DNA of 64,000 nt from Ferrovibrio sp046297595 (GTDB taxonomy: Bacteria; Pseudomonadota; Alphaproteobacteria; Ferrovibrionales; Ferrovibrionaceae), in the NCBI RefSeq assembly GCF_046297595.1, contig NZ_JBKBHT010000008.1, positions 62,001 through 126,000 of the forward strand. The letters are read 5' to 3'. Positions 55,850 to 63,908 of the stretch are shown one piece after another (within the stretch, counting starts at the first letter, position 1; each line of letters opens with the position of its first letter). The position numbers and the translations under genes were made by a program. The notes beneath the pieces are model-generated. The model was not told where the DNA came from. It searched no databases and saw only the letters and a program-made list of their open reading frames with translations.

Positions 55850-56494
55850 GTGGGCAAAACAGCTAAAACAGCAGAATCCGAAGAGCGTGCCGAAATGCGG
55901 GACCGCGTGCTGCGGGCCGGTTTCGCGGCTTTCCGCGAACTGGGCTTCGACGGCGCCAGCACCCTGGAGATCGCCACCCGCGCCAGGGTTTCCAAGCGCG
56001 AGCTTTACGCGCTGTTCGCCGACAAGCAGTCCATCGTGGTGGAATGCATCAAGTGGCGCACGCGACAGATGCAGGTGCCGCTGGCGCTGCCGCGGCCGTC
56101 AGACCCGCAGGCGCTGCTGGCCACGCTGACGAAATTCGGCACGGCGGCGATGGCCGGCATCTGCGATCCGGATGTGCTGACCGTGTTCCGCTTCGCCATA
56201 ACGGAAGCGCAGAGAACGCCCGAGATCGCCCGGGCGCTGGACGAACGCGGCCGCGAGCCGATGCGCCGCATGTTCATCGACCTGATCGAGAAGGCGCAGG
56301 AAGACGGGCTGCTGGCGCCCGTGTCGCCGGCCGAGGTCAGCGCTTTCTTCTTCTCGCTGTTATGGGGTGACCTACTGCTGCGCCTGCTGATGGGGCTGGT
56401 CAAACCGCCGGCAAAAGCCGAGCTGGAGCAGCGCGCCCGCCACGCCGCCGAACGGGTGATGGCGGCCTATGCGCATGCCGGCAGGGCGCGGTAG
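55850..56494 (+). CDS. TetR-family transcriptional regulator
   Basis: A 214-residue repressor. I prefer the GTG at 55850, which has a GAGGG site, over the ATG at 55817, because the latter lies inside the operator. The N-terminal helix-turn-helix is 'AFRELGFDGASTLEIATRAR' with 'VSKRELYALFADKQ'. The C-terminal ligand domain has 'RFAITEAQRTPEIARALDE', as in AcrR/RutR-like members. It likely controls the divergent membrane gene. Confidence 0.9.
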   Translation: MGKTAKTAESEERAEMRDRVLRAGFAAFRELGFDGASTLEIATRARVSKRELYALFADKQSIVVECIKWRTRQMQVPLALPRPSDPQALLATLTKFGTAAMAGICDPDVLTVFRFAITEAQRTPEIARALDERGREPMRRMFIDLIEKAQEDGLLAPVSPAEVSAFFFSLLWGDLLLRLLMGLVKPPAKAELEQRARHAAERVMAAYAHAGRAR

Positions 56495-56510
56495 CCAAGA
56501 CGCTGCAGGT

Positions 56511-57695
56511 TCAGCCCCGCCGCCAGCGCGCCAGCGCCAGCATGGCGCCGCCCGCGATCAGTCCCCAGAAGGCGCCGCCGATCCCGAACAGCGTCAGCCC
56601 GCTGGCCGCGACGATGAAGGTGATCGCCGCCGCCTCGCGGCTTTGTGCGTCGCTCAAGGCTGCCACCAGCGAGGAGGCGAAGGCGCCGAGCAAAGCCAGC
56701 CCGGCCACCGCCTGGATCAGGGTGGGGGGCGCCGCGCTGAACAAAGCCGTCGCCGCCGTGGCCAGCAATCCGAACAGCACGTAGAAGATCCCGGCCACCA
56801 AAGCGGCCACCCAGCGTTTGTTGGGGTCCGGATGCGCCTCGGGTCCGGCGCAGATCGCCGCCGTGATGGCGGCGAGGTTGACCGCATGGCCGCCGAAGGG
56901 CGCGGCCAGCAGAGAGAAAATGCCGGTGGCGCGGAACAGCGGCGTGGGATCGGGTTTGTAGCCATTGGCCTGCAGCACGGCGATGCCGGGGATGTTCTGG
57001 CTCGCCATGGTGACGATGAAGAGCGGCAGCGCGATGCCCAGCATGGCCGAAGGCGAAAATACCGGCATGACGAATTCGGCCTGGGGCAGAAGGCTGCCGA
57101 GTTTGTCGGCTGAGATCTCGCCACCCGCCACGATGAAGCCCAGCGTCACCAGCACGGCGGCCGGCATGGCGTAAAGCCGCTTCCATTTCGCCACCAGGGC
57201 CCAGACGATCACGATGCTCAAGCCCGCCACGGGCATCGCCGCCACGGCCTTCACCGGCGCGAGGCAGAGCCCGAGCAGGATGCCGGCCAGCATGGCATTG
57301 GCCAAAGCCGCCGGGATGGCGGCCACGGCGCGGCCGAGCGGTTTCCATATGCCGGCGATGGTGAGCAGGATGCCGCAGGCGATGAAGGCGCCCACGGCGG
57401 CATGGAAGCCGCCCTCGGCGATGGCGCTGGAGGCCAGCAGCGCGCCGCCCGGTGTGGACCAGGCAATGCTGATCGGCAGGCGTGTTTTCCAGCTCAGGAG
57501 AATCGCGCAGAAGCCCATGGCAAGGCTGAGCGCCATCAGGCCCGATGCGGCCTGGGCCTGGCTGGCGCCCACGGCGGTCAGGCCCTGCAGGATCACGGCA
57601 AAGGAGGAAGCGAAGCCGACGAAGGCCGAGAGCAGGCCGGCGGCAATCGCAGGCATGAGGGACGTCGGATGAGAGGCGGCGGAACTGGTTGTCAT
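56511..57695 (-). CDS. benE: BenE-family benzoate/aromatic acid transporter
   Basis: A 394-residue secondary transporter with about twelve helices. It shows 'LLSAFVGFASSFAVILQGL', 'LPISIAWSTPGGALLASS', 'MASQNIPGIAVLQANGYKP', 'AAPFGGHAVNLAAITAAICA' and 'RWVAALVAGIFYVLFGL', all typical of BenE proton symporters. The actual substrate may be another carboxylate. It is divergent from a GntR regulator whose candidate site lies between them. The 3' end is 16 bases from the TetR gene. Confidence 0.9.
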   Translation of the reverse strand: MTTSSAASHPTSLMPAIAAGLLSAFVGFASSFAVILQGLTAVGASQAQAASGLMALSLAMGFCAILLSWKTRLPISIAWSTPGGALLASSAIAEGGFHAAVGAFIACGILLTIAGIWKPLGRAVAAIPAALANAMLAGILLGLCLAPVKAVAAMPVAGLSIVIVWALVAKWKRLYAMPAAVLVTLGFIVAGGEISADKLGSLLPQAEFVMPVFSPSAMLGIALPLFIVTMASQNIPGIAVLQANGYKPDPTPLFRATGIFSLLAAPFGGHAVNLAAITAAICAGPEAHPDPNKRWVAALVAGIFYVLFGLLATAATALFSAAPPTLIQAVAGLALLGAFASSLVAALSDAQSREAAAITFIVAASGLTLFGIGGAFWGLIAGGAMLALARWRRG

Positions 57696-57773
57696 GGCCG
57701 CCTGTGTGTAACGCGATATGCGCGCCGCGCCAATGCGCCGACATCTGGCTGCTGGACCCTGAATCGGCCAACC

Positions 57774-57784
57774 GTATACAATCC
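57774..57784. promoter_or_regulatory. Candidate GntR site GTATACAATCC between benE and the GntR gene
   Basis: The 11-mer contains the GTATAC core common in FadR-type GntR operators. The same 11-mer occurs in reverse at 63809-63819, upstream of the allantoate operon. It lies 63 bases before the GntR start. Confidence 0.5.
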
Positions 57785-57836
57785 CGGCACCGGATTGTCC
57801 GGCCGATTCGACGGCCGGCGCCAGTGGGGGCCAGAC

Positions 57837-58673
57837 ATGGCGCAGGCAACCGTGAAACAGACTGGCGTGAAACAGACAGGCATGAAGGCCAGACCGGCGG
57901 CCGGCCGTAAAATCACGGCGGCGCAGGTTCTGGCCATGCCCCAGGCGGCTCCCCGCCGCAAGGGCGCCGCACCGGCCGGCCGTCGTGGTGCCATCGACGA
58001 CGCCACCATCTACGACAGCGTCTACACCGCCATCGTCGACCACATCATCATGCCGGGCACCAAGCTGCCCGAGGATGTGCTGGCCCGGGCCTTCGGCGTC
58101 AGCCGCACGCGCATCCGCAAGGTGCTGCTGGCGCTGTCGCACGAGAATCTGGTGACGCTGCAGCACAATCGCGGCGCCTCGGTGGCCAAGCCGAGCGTGC
58201 AGGAGGCGCGCGAGGTGTTTGCCGCGCGCCGCATCGTCGAGACCGGCATCGCCGCCGAACTGGCGCGCCGTATCACGACAGCGCAACTGGCCGCGTTGCG
58301 CCGCTTCGTGGCCCGTGAACATGCCGCCGAAACGGCGCGCGACCGCAGCACCGGCATCCGGCTGTCGGGCGAATTCCATCTGGAACTGGCCAAGTTGATC
58401 GGCAACGAACCGCTCAGTGGTTTCCTGCGCGCGCTGATCTCGCGCACCTCGCTGATCATCGCGGTCTACGAGGCGCCGGGCAACACGATGTGCAGCCATG
58501 CCGAACACGGCGCGCTGCTCGACCGTCTCGCCGCCCATGACGTGGCCGGTTCGGTGCGTTACATGGAAGAGCATCTGCAAAGACTGGAAGACGGCCTCGA
58601 TCTGGCGGCGGCGAAACGCCGTCCGGTCGACCTGCAGGGCGTCTTCGCGCAACTGGCCGCCACGCGGCGTTGA
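57837..58673 (+). CDS. GntR-family regulator, FCD (FadR) subfamily
   Basis: A 278-residue regulator. A basic, low-complexity N terminus of about 50 residues precedes the winged helix ('YDSVYTAIVDHIIMPGTKL', 'EDVLARAFGVSRTRIRKVLL', 'LQHNRGASVAKPS'). The all-helical FCD effector domain has the metal-linked residues in 'LSGEFHLELAKLIGN' and 'CSHAEHGALLDRL'. FCD regulators typically sense carboxylic acids, consistent with the divergent BenE gene. The ATG at 57837 was chosen for the GGGGG-type site upstream. Confidence 0.9.
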   Translation: MAQATVKQTGVKQTGMKARPAAGRKITAAQVLAMPQAAPRRKGAAPAGRRGAIDDATIYDSVYTAIVDHIIMPGTKLPEDVLARAFGVSRTRIRKVLLALSHENLVTLQHNRGASVAKPSVQEAREVFAARRIVETGIAAELARRITTAQLAALRRFVAREHAAETARDRSTGIRLSGEFHLELAKLIGNEPLSGFLRALISRTSLIIAVYEAPGNTMCSHAEHGALLDRLAAHDVAGSVRYMEEHLQRLEDGLDLAAAKRRPVDLQGVFAQLAATRR

Positions 58674-58706
58674 CCGCGCGACGGCTGTTGTACTCACATC
58701 CCGCGA

Positions 58707-59447
58707 TCAGGCATTGGTGCCGCCATCCACGGCGATCTGCGCGCCAGTGATGTAGCTGGCGCCCGGCCCGGCCAGGAAAGCCACGGCGGCGGCGATCTCG
58801 TTCGGCTTGCCGTAGCGGCCCAAAGCGGTCAGCGCCACCTGCGACGGGGCATACTCGGCGTCGGCCGGGTTCATGTCGGTGTCGATCGGGCCGGGCTGCA
58901 CCACGTTCACGGTGATGCCGCGCGGGCCCAGGTCGCGCGCCAGACCGCGGGTCATGCCGGTCAGCGCCGCCTTGCTCATGGAATAGAGCGTGATACCGGG
59001 GAAGCGCACATTCTCGCCCAGGCAGGAGCCGATGCTGACGATGCGCCCGCCATCGGGCATATGCGGCAGCACCATCTGCGCCGCCAGGAAGGGCGCGCGG
59101 GTGTTGATCGCCAGCATGCGGTCGATGGCGGCCAGGTCGTGATCCTGCGGCGCGGCCATCTCGGCGATGCCGGCATTGTTCACCAGGATGTCGATGCGGC
59201 CGAACTCCGCCGCCGCCTTGTCGATGGCAGCCTTCAGCGCGGCCGGATCGGCGGCATCGGCCTGCAGGGCCAGCGCGCGGCGGCCCAGCTTGCCGATCTG
59301 CTGCGCCACCGCCTGCGCCTTGTCGGGCGAGGCCGTGTAGGTGAGCGCGACATCGGCGCCGGATTCGGCCAGTTGCAGCGCGATGGCAGCGCCGATGCCC
59401 CTGCTGGCGCCGGTGACGAAGGCGGTCTTGCCGGAAAGCTCGGTCAT
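58707..59447 (-). CDS. SDR-family NAD(P)-dependent oxidoreductase
   Basis: A 246-residue short-chain dehydrogenase. It has the cofactor motif 'TGASRGIG' (12-19), 'NNAGIAE', and the catalytic S141, Y155 and K159 ('SIGSC', 'LYSMSKAAL'). The arginine at 16 after the Gly-x3-Gly region suggests NADPH. It resembles 3-oxoacyl-ACP-reductase-like enzymes common beside TetR genes. It is divergent from a TetR gene, with repeated elements in between, so it is probably its target. Confidence 0.92.
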   Translation of the reverse strand: MTELSGKTAFVTGASRGIGAAIALQLAESGADVALTYTASPDKAQAVAQQIGKLGRRALALQADAADPAALKAAIDKAAAEFGRIDILVNNAGIAEMAAPQDHDLAAIDRMLAINTRAPFLAAQMVLPHMPDGGRIVSIGSCLGENVRFPGITLYSMSKAALTGMTRGLARDLGPRGITVNVVQPGPIDTDMNPADAEYAPSQVALTALGRYGKPNEIAAAVAFLAGPGASYITGAQIAVDGGTNA

Positions 59448-59464
59448 GTCTGGTTCTCCATTTA

Positions 59465-59550
59465 TTTAGTGATCGATACAGAATGGAGGGCGACAGATAG
59501 GGAGCTTGCCCGGCCGGGTCAATCCCATTATTTATCATTTGCTACAGAAT
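59465..59550. promoter_or_regulatory. Repeated element between SDR and TetR genes, candidate operator pair
   Basis: Two 20-base direct repeats sharing TTTA at the left and TACAGAAT at the right occur at 59465-59484 and 59531-59550, one next to each divergent start. About 13 of 20 positions agree. The role as TetR sites is inferred. Confidence 0.5.
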
Positions 59551-59574
59551 CGAATGGAAGGGCAGGAACCGGAT

Positions 59575-60189
59575 ATGGCCGGCCGTCCACGCAGCTTCGA
59601 CCGGGCCGCCGCGCTGAAAAGCGCCATGGCGGTGTTCTGGCAGCGCGGCTACGAAGCCGCCTCGCTGAGCGACCTGACCAAGGCCATGGGCATCAACGCG
59701 CCCAGCCTCTATGCCGCCTTCGGCTGCAAGGAAAAACTGTTCGAGGAAGCGGTCGGGCTGTATCAGGCCACCGAGGGCGTGGCGGCCGGCCGCGCGCTGG
59801 ACGAGCAGCCCACGGCGCGGCAATCCATCGAGGCGATGCTGCGCCGGCATGTGACCGACTATACCGATCCGGCCAAGCCGGCCGGCTGCATGATCGTGCT
59901 GGCCGCCACCGTGGGCACGCCAGACAGCGCGCCGGTGCGCGAACTGCTGACCGGCTGCCGCCATCAGGCGCTGGCAGCCATCCAGGCCCGGATCCGGCGC
60001 GGCATGCGCGAGGGTGACGTGCCCGCCGGCACCGATGCGCGCCGGGTCGCCGCCTTCTACGCCACGGTGATCCAGGGCCTGTCGATCCAGGCCCGCGACG
60101 GCGCGCGGCGCGCCGATCTGCAGGCCGTGGTGGACGGCGCCATGGCCGCCTGGGACGGGCTGGTGGGGAAGAAAAAAGCGCGATCCTGA
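59575..60189 (+). CDS. TetR-family transcriptional regulator
   Basis: A 204-residue repressor beginning 'AGRPRSFDRAAALKSAMAVF' and with the recognition helix in 'LTKAMGINAPSLYAAFG'. The C-terminal region 'KPAGCMIVLAATVGTPDSAP' is typical of the AcrR-like group that controls neighbouring SDR enzymes. The ATG at 59575 has an AGGA site; an ATG seven codons upstream is possible. Confidence 0.92.
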   Translation: MAGRPRSFDRAAALKSAMAVFWQRGYEAASLSDLTKAMGINAPSLYAAFGCKEKLFEEAVGLYQATEGVAAGRALDEQPTARQSIEAMLRRHVTDYTDPAKPAGCMIVLAATVGTPDSAPVRELLTGCRHQALAAIQARIRRGMREGDVPAGTDARRVAAFYATVIQGLSIQARDGARRADLQAVVDGAMAAWDGLVGKKKARS

Positions 60190-60206
60190 GGCTGTAATTC
60201 CCGACC

Positions 60207-60286
60207 GTCATGCTACGCCTAGGGCGTGGCATCCACGTTTTCGTTAAAGCTGACTCGTGGATGCTCGGGCCAAGCCCGAGCATGAC
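60207..60286. repeat. Composite intergenic palindrome, copy 2
   Basis: The outer pair GTCATGCT (60207-60214) / AGCATGAC (60279-60286) encloses GCATCCACG (60229-60237) / CGTGGATGC (60256-60264) and the arm ATGCTCGGG-CCAAG-CCCGAGCAT (60261-60283). The plan and the CAAG loop resemble the element at 54007. It lies between the TetR and puuE genes, which converge here. Confidence 0.75.
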
Positions 60287-60304
60287 GAAAAAGAAAAGAA
60301 AGCC

Positions 60305-61279
60305 TTAGCCCTTGAACGGATGCGCCTGCATCCAGTGGCGGGCGATGTCGATGCGGCGGGCGAACCACACCTTCTCGTGCCGCTGCATGTAGTCCATCAG
60401 CCGCGCCAGCGCCGCCGCCCGGCCGGGGCGGCCGATCAGCCGGCAATGCAGGGCCACGGTCATCATCTTCGGCGCGCCGTCCTGCCCCTCGCGGTAGAGC
60501 AGGTCGAAGGCATCCTTCACATGGTTTTCGAAATCCGCGCCGGTGGCAAAGCCGTGCAGCTGGCCGAATTTCATGTCGTTGTTGTCGAAGGTGTAGGGCA
60601 GCATCAGCAGGGGCTTTTTGCCGATGCGGGTCCAGTAGGGCAGGTCGTCGTCGTAGGAATCCGAGCAATAGGCGAAGCCGCCGTCCTCGGCGACAAGCTT
60701 CAGCGTGTTGCCGGAAAGCCGCCCGGTATACCAGCCCAGCGGCCGTTCGCCGGTCGCCTGCCGGATCGCTTCGATGGCGAGCTTCATATGGGCGCGTTCG
60801 GTGGCCAGCGGTATCTTGCTGTAATCGAACCAGCGCCAGCCATGGCTGGCGACTTCATGGCCCTGCTCGTGCATCGCGGCGGCCGCTTCCGGGTAACGCG
60901 CCACCGCCATGCCCACGGCCCAGGAGGTGAACGGGATGCCGCGTTCGGCAAACAGGCGCAGGATGCGCCACAGGCCGGCGCGGCTGCCGTAGTCGTAGAC
61001 CGATTCCACCTGTTCGTCGCGCATCTTCTCGCGCGGCGTGCCGCCGGGCACTTCATGCAGGAAAACTTCCGAGGTGCGGTCGCCATGCAGGATGCTGCGT
61101 TCGCCGCCTTCCTCGTAATTCACCACGAAGCTGATCGCGATGCGCGCACCATTCGGCCATTTCGGATCAGGCGGATTGGGGCCATAACCCTTCAGGTCGC
61201 GCGGATAGGGCTTCGTCCCCAGCGCCTTCGCGACGATGTCGGGCACCTGCTTCTTCTTCGCGGCTTTTTTCTTCGCCAT
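60305..61279 (-). CDS. puuE: Allantoinase, polysaccharide-deacetylase-fold type (PuuE)
   Basis: A 324-residue NodB-fold hydrolase that opens the allantoin ring to allantoate. It has 'NGARIAISFVVNYEEGGE', 'YGSRAGLWRILRLFAERG', 'EVASHGWRWFDYS' and 'GWYTGRLSGNT', which match PuuE and not the classical amidohydrolase AllB. Family members are reported as metal-independent. The N terminus is Lys-rich ('AKKKAAKKKQ'). It is the last gene of a three-gene operon with an M20 enzyme and allantoate amidohydrolase, four bases after the former. Confidence 0.9.
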   Translation of the reverse strand: MAKKKAAKKKQVPDIVAKALGTKPYPRDLKGYGPNPPDPKWPNGARIAISFVVNYEEGGERSILHGDRTSEVFLHEVPGGTPREKMRDEQVESVYDYGSRAGLWRILRLFAERGIPFTSWAVGMAVARYPEAAAAMHEQGHEVASHGWRWFDYSKIPLATERAHMKLAIEAIRQATGERPLGWYTGRLSGNTLKLVAEDGGFAYCSDSYDDDLPYWTRIGKKPLLMLPYTFDNNDMKFGQLHGFATGADFENHVKDAFDLLYREGQDGAPKMMTVALHCRLIGRPGRAAALARLMDYMQRHEKVWFARRIDIARHWMQAHPFKG

Positions 61280-61283
61280 GGTT

Positions 61284-62522
61284 TCAGCCCAGCAGTTCGG
61301 CCAGCGTGCGCGCCACCACTTCGGTCGCCTTGTAGAGGTCGCTCAGCACCAGCTTCTCGTCGGCGCGGTGGCCATTGGCTTCCAGCAGGTTGCGCGGGCC
61401 GGCGCCATACAGCACGGTCTTCACGCCGGCGGCCGAATAATGCCGCGCGTCCGTGTACAGGGGGATGCCTTCCGTGCCCACAGGCTTGCCCATGATTTCG
61501 GTGGCGTTGCGGGTTAGGATATCGATCAGCTTTTCCACGCCCGGGACGATGCCGAAGGGCCGCGCCAGCATGATGCGGCTGACATGGGCGGTGATGCCGG
61601 GCAGGTCCTGTACCGTGCGGGAAATCAGGTTGCGCAGGTTGGCTTCCACCTGCTCGGGGTTCTCTTCCGGGATGATGCGGCGGTCGAGGCGCAGCGAGAC
61701 TTTATCGGGCACCACGTTGGTATTGATGCCGCCCCTGATCAGGCCCACCACCAGCGAGGGCGAGGTGATGCCTTCGGTTTTCGAGTGAATGCCCGACAGG
61801 GTATCGCGATAGGCATACAGCGCACTCAGCACCTTGGTGGCGGCTTCCAGCGCGTCATGGCCGGTATCGGGCCGCGCGGCATGGGCCGACTTGCCGTTGA
61901 CTGTCACTTCCAGATGCAGGCAGCCGTTATGGGCGGTGGTGACGGCATAGGAGAAACCGGCCGAGAAGGCATAATCGGGTTTGCTGATACCCTGTTCGAT
62001 CAGCCATTGCGGGCCGATGGCGCCGCCGGCCTCCTCGTCATAGGTCAGGTGCAGTTCGATGGTGCCGTTCAGCTTCCCGCCGGATGTCTCCAGCGCCAGC
62101 AGGGCATAGGCATAAGTGACGAAATCGGATTTCGACACCGCCACGCCGCGGCCATACATCACGCCATCCTTCACCACGGCCGCGTAAGGATCGACGCTCC
62201 AGCCCTCGCCGGGCGCCACCACGTCGCCATGGGCATTCAGGGCCACGATGGGCGCGCCGCTGCCGAATTTTTTGCGGATCACCAGATTGGTGCACGAGAT
62301 CATGCCGTTCTGCTTCACCAGTTCCTCGGGCACCGGATGACGCTCGACGGTGAAGCCCAGTTTCTCCAGCAACTCGGCGGCGCGTTTGGCATGCGGGGCG
62401 CAGTCGCCAGGCGGATTGTCGGACGGCACCTTCACCAGCTCGGCCAGAAAGCCCTGCATATCGCCCTGGCGGGCGGCAATGAAATCGTGGATGGCCGCAG
62501 CGGTGGCCTTGTCGATGCTCAT
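61284..62522 (-). CDS. M20-family metallo-amidohydrolase with altered metal motif
   Basis: A 412-residue ArgE/DapE-like enzyme. It has H98 and D100 in 'NAHGDVV', E163-E164 in 'YDEEAGG', and a dimerisation domain with 'GKSAHAARPDTGHDA'. The position that normally carries the metal-bridging Asp in GRGxxDMK is V129 ('GRGVAVSKSDF'); D133 four residues later may take over. It could act on an N-carbamoyl or N-acyl intermediate. Placement between puuE (four bases) and the allantoate gene (11 bases) suggests a step in ureide catabolism, but that is inference. Confidence 0.82.
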   Translation of the reverse strand: MSIDKATAAAIHDFIAARQGDMQGFLAELVKVPSDNPPGDCAPHAKRAAELLEKLGFTVERHPVPEELVKQNGMISCTNLVIRKKFGSGAPIVALNAHGDVVAPGEGWSVDPYAAVVKDGVMYGRGVAVSKSDFVTYAYALLALETSGGKLNGTIELHLTYDEEAGGAIGPQWLIEQGISKPDYAFSAGFSYAVTTAHNGCLHLEVTVNGKSAHAARPDTGHDALEAATKVLSALYAYRDTLSGIHSKTEGITSPSLVVGLIRGGINTNVVPDKVSLRLDRRIIPEENPEQVEANLRNLISRTVQDLPGITAHVSRIMLARPFGIVPGVEKLIDILTRNATEIMGKPVGTEGIPLYTDARHYSAAGVKTVLYGAGPRNLLEANGHRADEKLVLSDLYKATEVVARTLAELLG

Positions 62523-62533
62523 GGAGAACTCGT

Positions 62534-63778
62534 TCAGTTGGCGGCGAAGGCGGGATCGAAATGCTCGATGAAATGCAGCAGGGCGCGGGTGGCCAGTTCC
62601 ACGTCGTCGGCCAGCACGGCCTCCAGCGGGTTGTGGCTGATGCCGCGCGTGCAGCGCATGAACATCATCGCCACCGGGCAGAGCGGCGCCAGCGTGGCGG
62701 CATCGTGCCCGGCACCCGACGGCAGCCGCATGGTGGGCAGATGCTGGGCCTTGATGGCGGCTTCGGTCAGGTCCATCAGCTTGGGGTGGCAGGGCGTGGC
62801 CGTGCTTTTATACAGCTCAGTGACCGTGAAGGTCAGCTTGCGGCGGGCGCAGACCATCTCGGTCTCGCGCATCACGGCGTCCACCGCCGCATCGCGCACA
62901 TCGTCCTCGCCGGCACGGATGTCGATGGAGAATACAGCCTTGCCCGGAATCACGTTCATCGCGCCGGGCAGGGCCTCCAGCATGCCGACCGTGCCCACCA
63001 GCGTGGGCGTGCCGGTGCAGCGTTCCTCGATGAACTGCACGATCTCTGCCGCCGCCACCAGGGCATCCTGGCGTTGGCCCATCGGCACGGTGCCCGCATG
63101 GCCCGCCAGACCGGTGATCTCGACGCGCAGGCGGCGGGCGCCGGAAATCGCGGTCACCACGCCCAGGGCGAGGCCTTCATTTTCCAGCACCGGACCCTGT
63201 TCGATATGCAGCTCGACAAAAGCAGCGATGCTGCCCGGCTGCCGGGCGCAGAAGCCCACCTTGTGCGGATCGAGGCCAAAGCTTTTGTAGGCCTCGCCCA
63301 TGCTGACGCCCTGGCGGTCCTTCACCTCCAGGATGGCAGGATCGAAGGTGCCGGCGATGGCACGGCTGCCGGTCATCGAGGAGCCGAAGCGGGTGCCTTC
63401 CTCGTTGGCGAAGCCCACGACCTCGATGGCGAAGGGCATTCGCTTGCCGCGCCTGTGCAGGTCGGCCACGCAGGCAATCGGTGCGATCACACCCAGCATG
63501 CCGTCGTATTTGCCCGCATTGCGCACGGTGTCGAGATGCGAACCGGTCATCAGCGCCGGCGCCTTCGGATCGGTGCCGGCGTAGCGGCCCACCACGTTGC
63601 CGGCGCAATCGTGTTCCACTTCCATGCCGGCCTCGCGCATCCACTCGGCCACCCGCTCATGGGCCTGCTTTTGCTCGGGCACCAGGAAGGTGCGGACCAG
63701 GAAGTCGGGGCTTTCGCTGATCCGGCCCAGTTCGTCGAGCTGGGCCAGCATGCGGTCGGCAAAACGATTCGCGGCCAT
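62534..63778 (-). CDS. allC: Allantoate amidohydrolase (M20 hydantoinase/carbamoylase type)
   Basis: A 414-residue zinc/manganese hydrolase that removes ammonia and CO2 from allantoate. Metal ligands are visible in 'GSHLDTV' (H81, D83), 'GKYDGMLG' (D92) and 'ANEEGTRF' (E126-E127), with 'LHIEQGPVLE' and 'SGAGHDAATLAP' later. Related beta-ureidopropionases look similar, but the nearby allantoinase favours allantoate. The start at 63778 has an AAGGA site. A GTATAC-type site lies 31 bases upstream. First gene of the operon. Confidence 0.85.
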   Translation of the reverse strand: MAANRFADRMLAQLDELGRISESPDFLVRTFLVPEQKQAHERVAEWMREAGMEVEHDCAGNVVGRYAGTDPKAPALMTGSHLDTVRNAGKYDGMLGVIAPIACVADLHRRGKRMPFAIEVVGFANEEGTRFGSSMTGSRAIAGTFDPAILEVKDRQGVSMGEAYKSFGLDPHKVGFCARQPGSIAAFVELHIEQGPVLENEGLALGVVTAISGARRLRVEITGLAGHAGTVPMGQRQDALVAAAEIVQFIEERCTGTPTLVGTVGMLEALPGAMNVIPGKAVFSIDIRAGEDDVRDAAVDAVMRETEMVCARRKLTFTVTELYKSTATPCHPKLMDLTEAAIKAQHLPTMRLPSGAGHDAATLAPLCPVAMMFMRCTRGISHNPLEAVLADDVELATRALLHFIEHFDPAFAAN

Positions 63779-63808
63779 GAATGCGATCCTTGCGGAAATG
63801 TCGGCTGT

Positions 63809-63819
63809 GGATTGTATAC
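63809..63819. promoter_or_regulatory. Candidate GntR site upstream of the allantoate operon
   Basis: GGATTGTATAC is the exact reverse complement of the 11-mer at 57774. Here it extends to the 8-bp palindrome TGTATACA (63814-63821). It sits between allC and the divergent glycerate kinase gene. Confidence 0.5.
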
Positions 63820-63908
63820 AGTTTCCCGACGATAACACCGCCGCCCGCCTCTGGCCAAGTCTGGCGGCATGGATTAGCCATGAGTGTACGGGGGAATTGT
63901 GGAAACCG

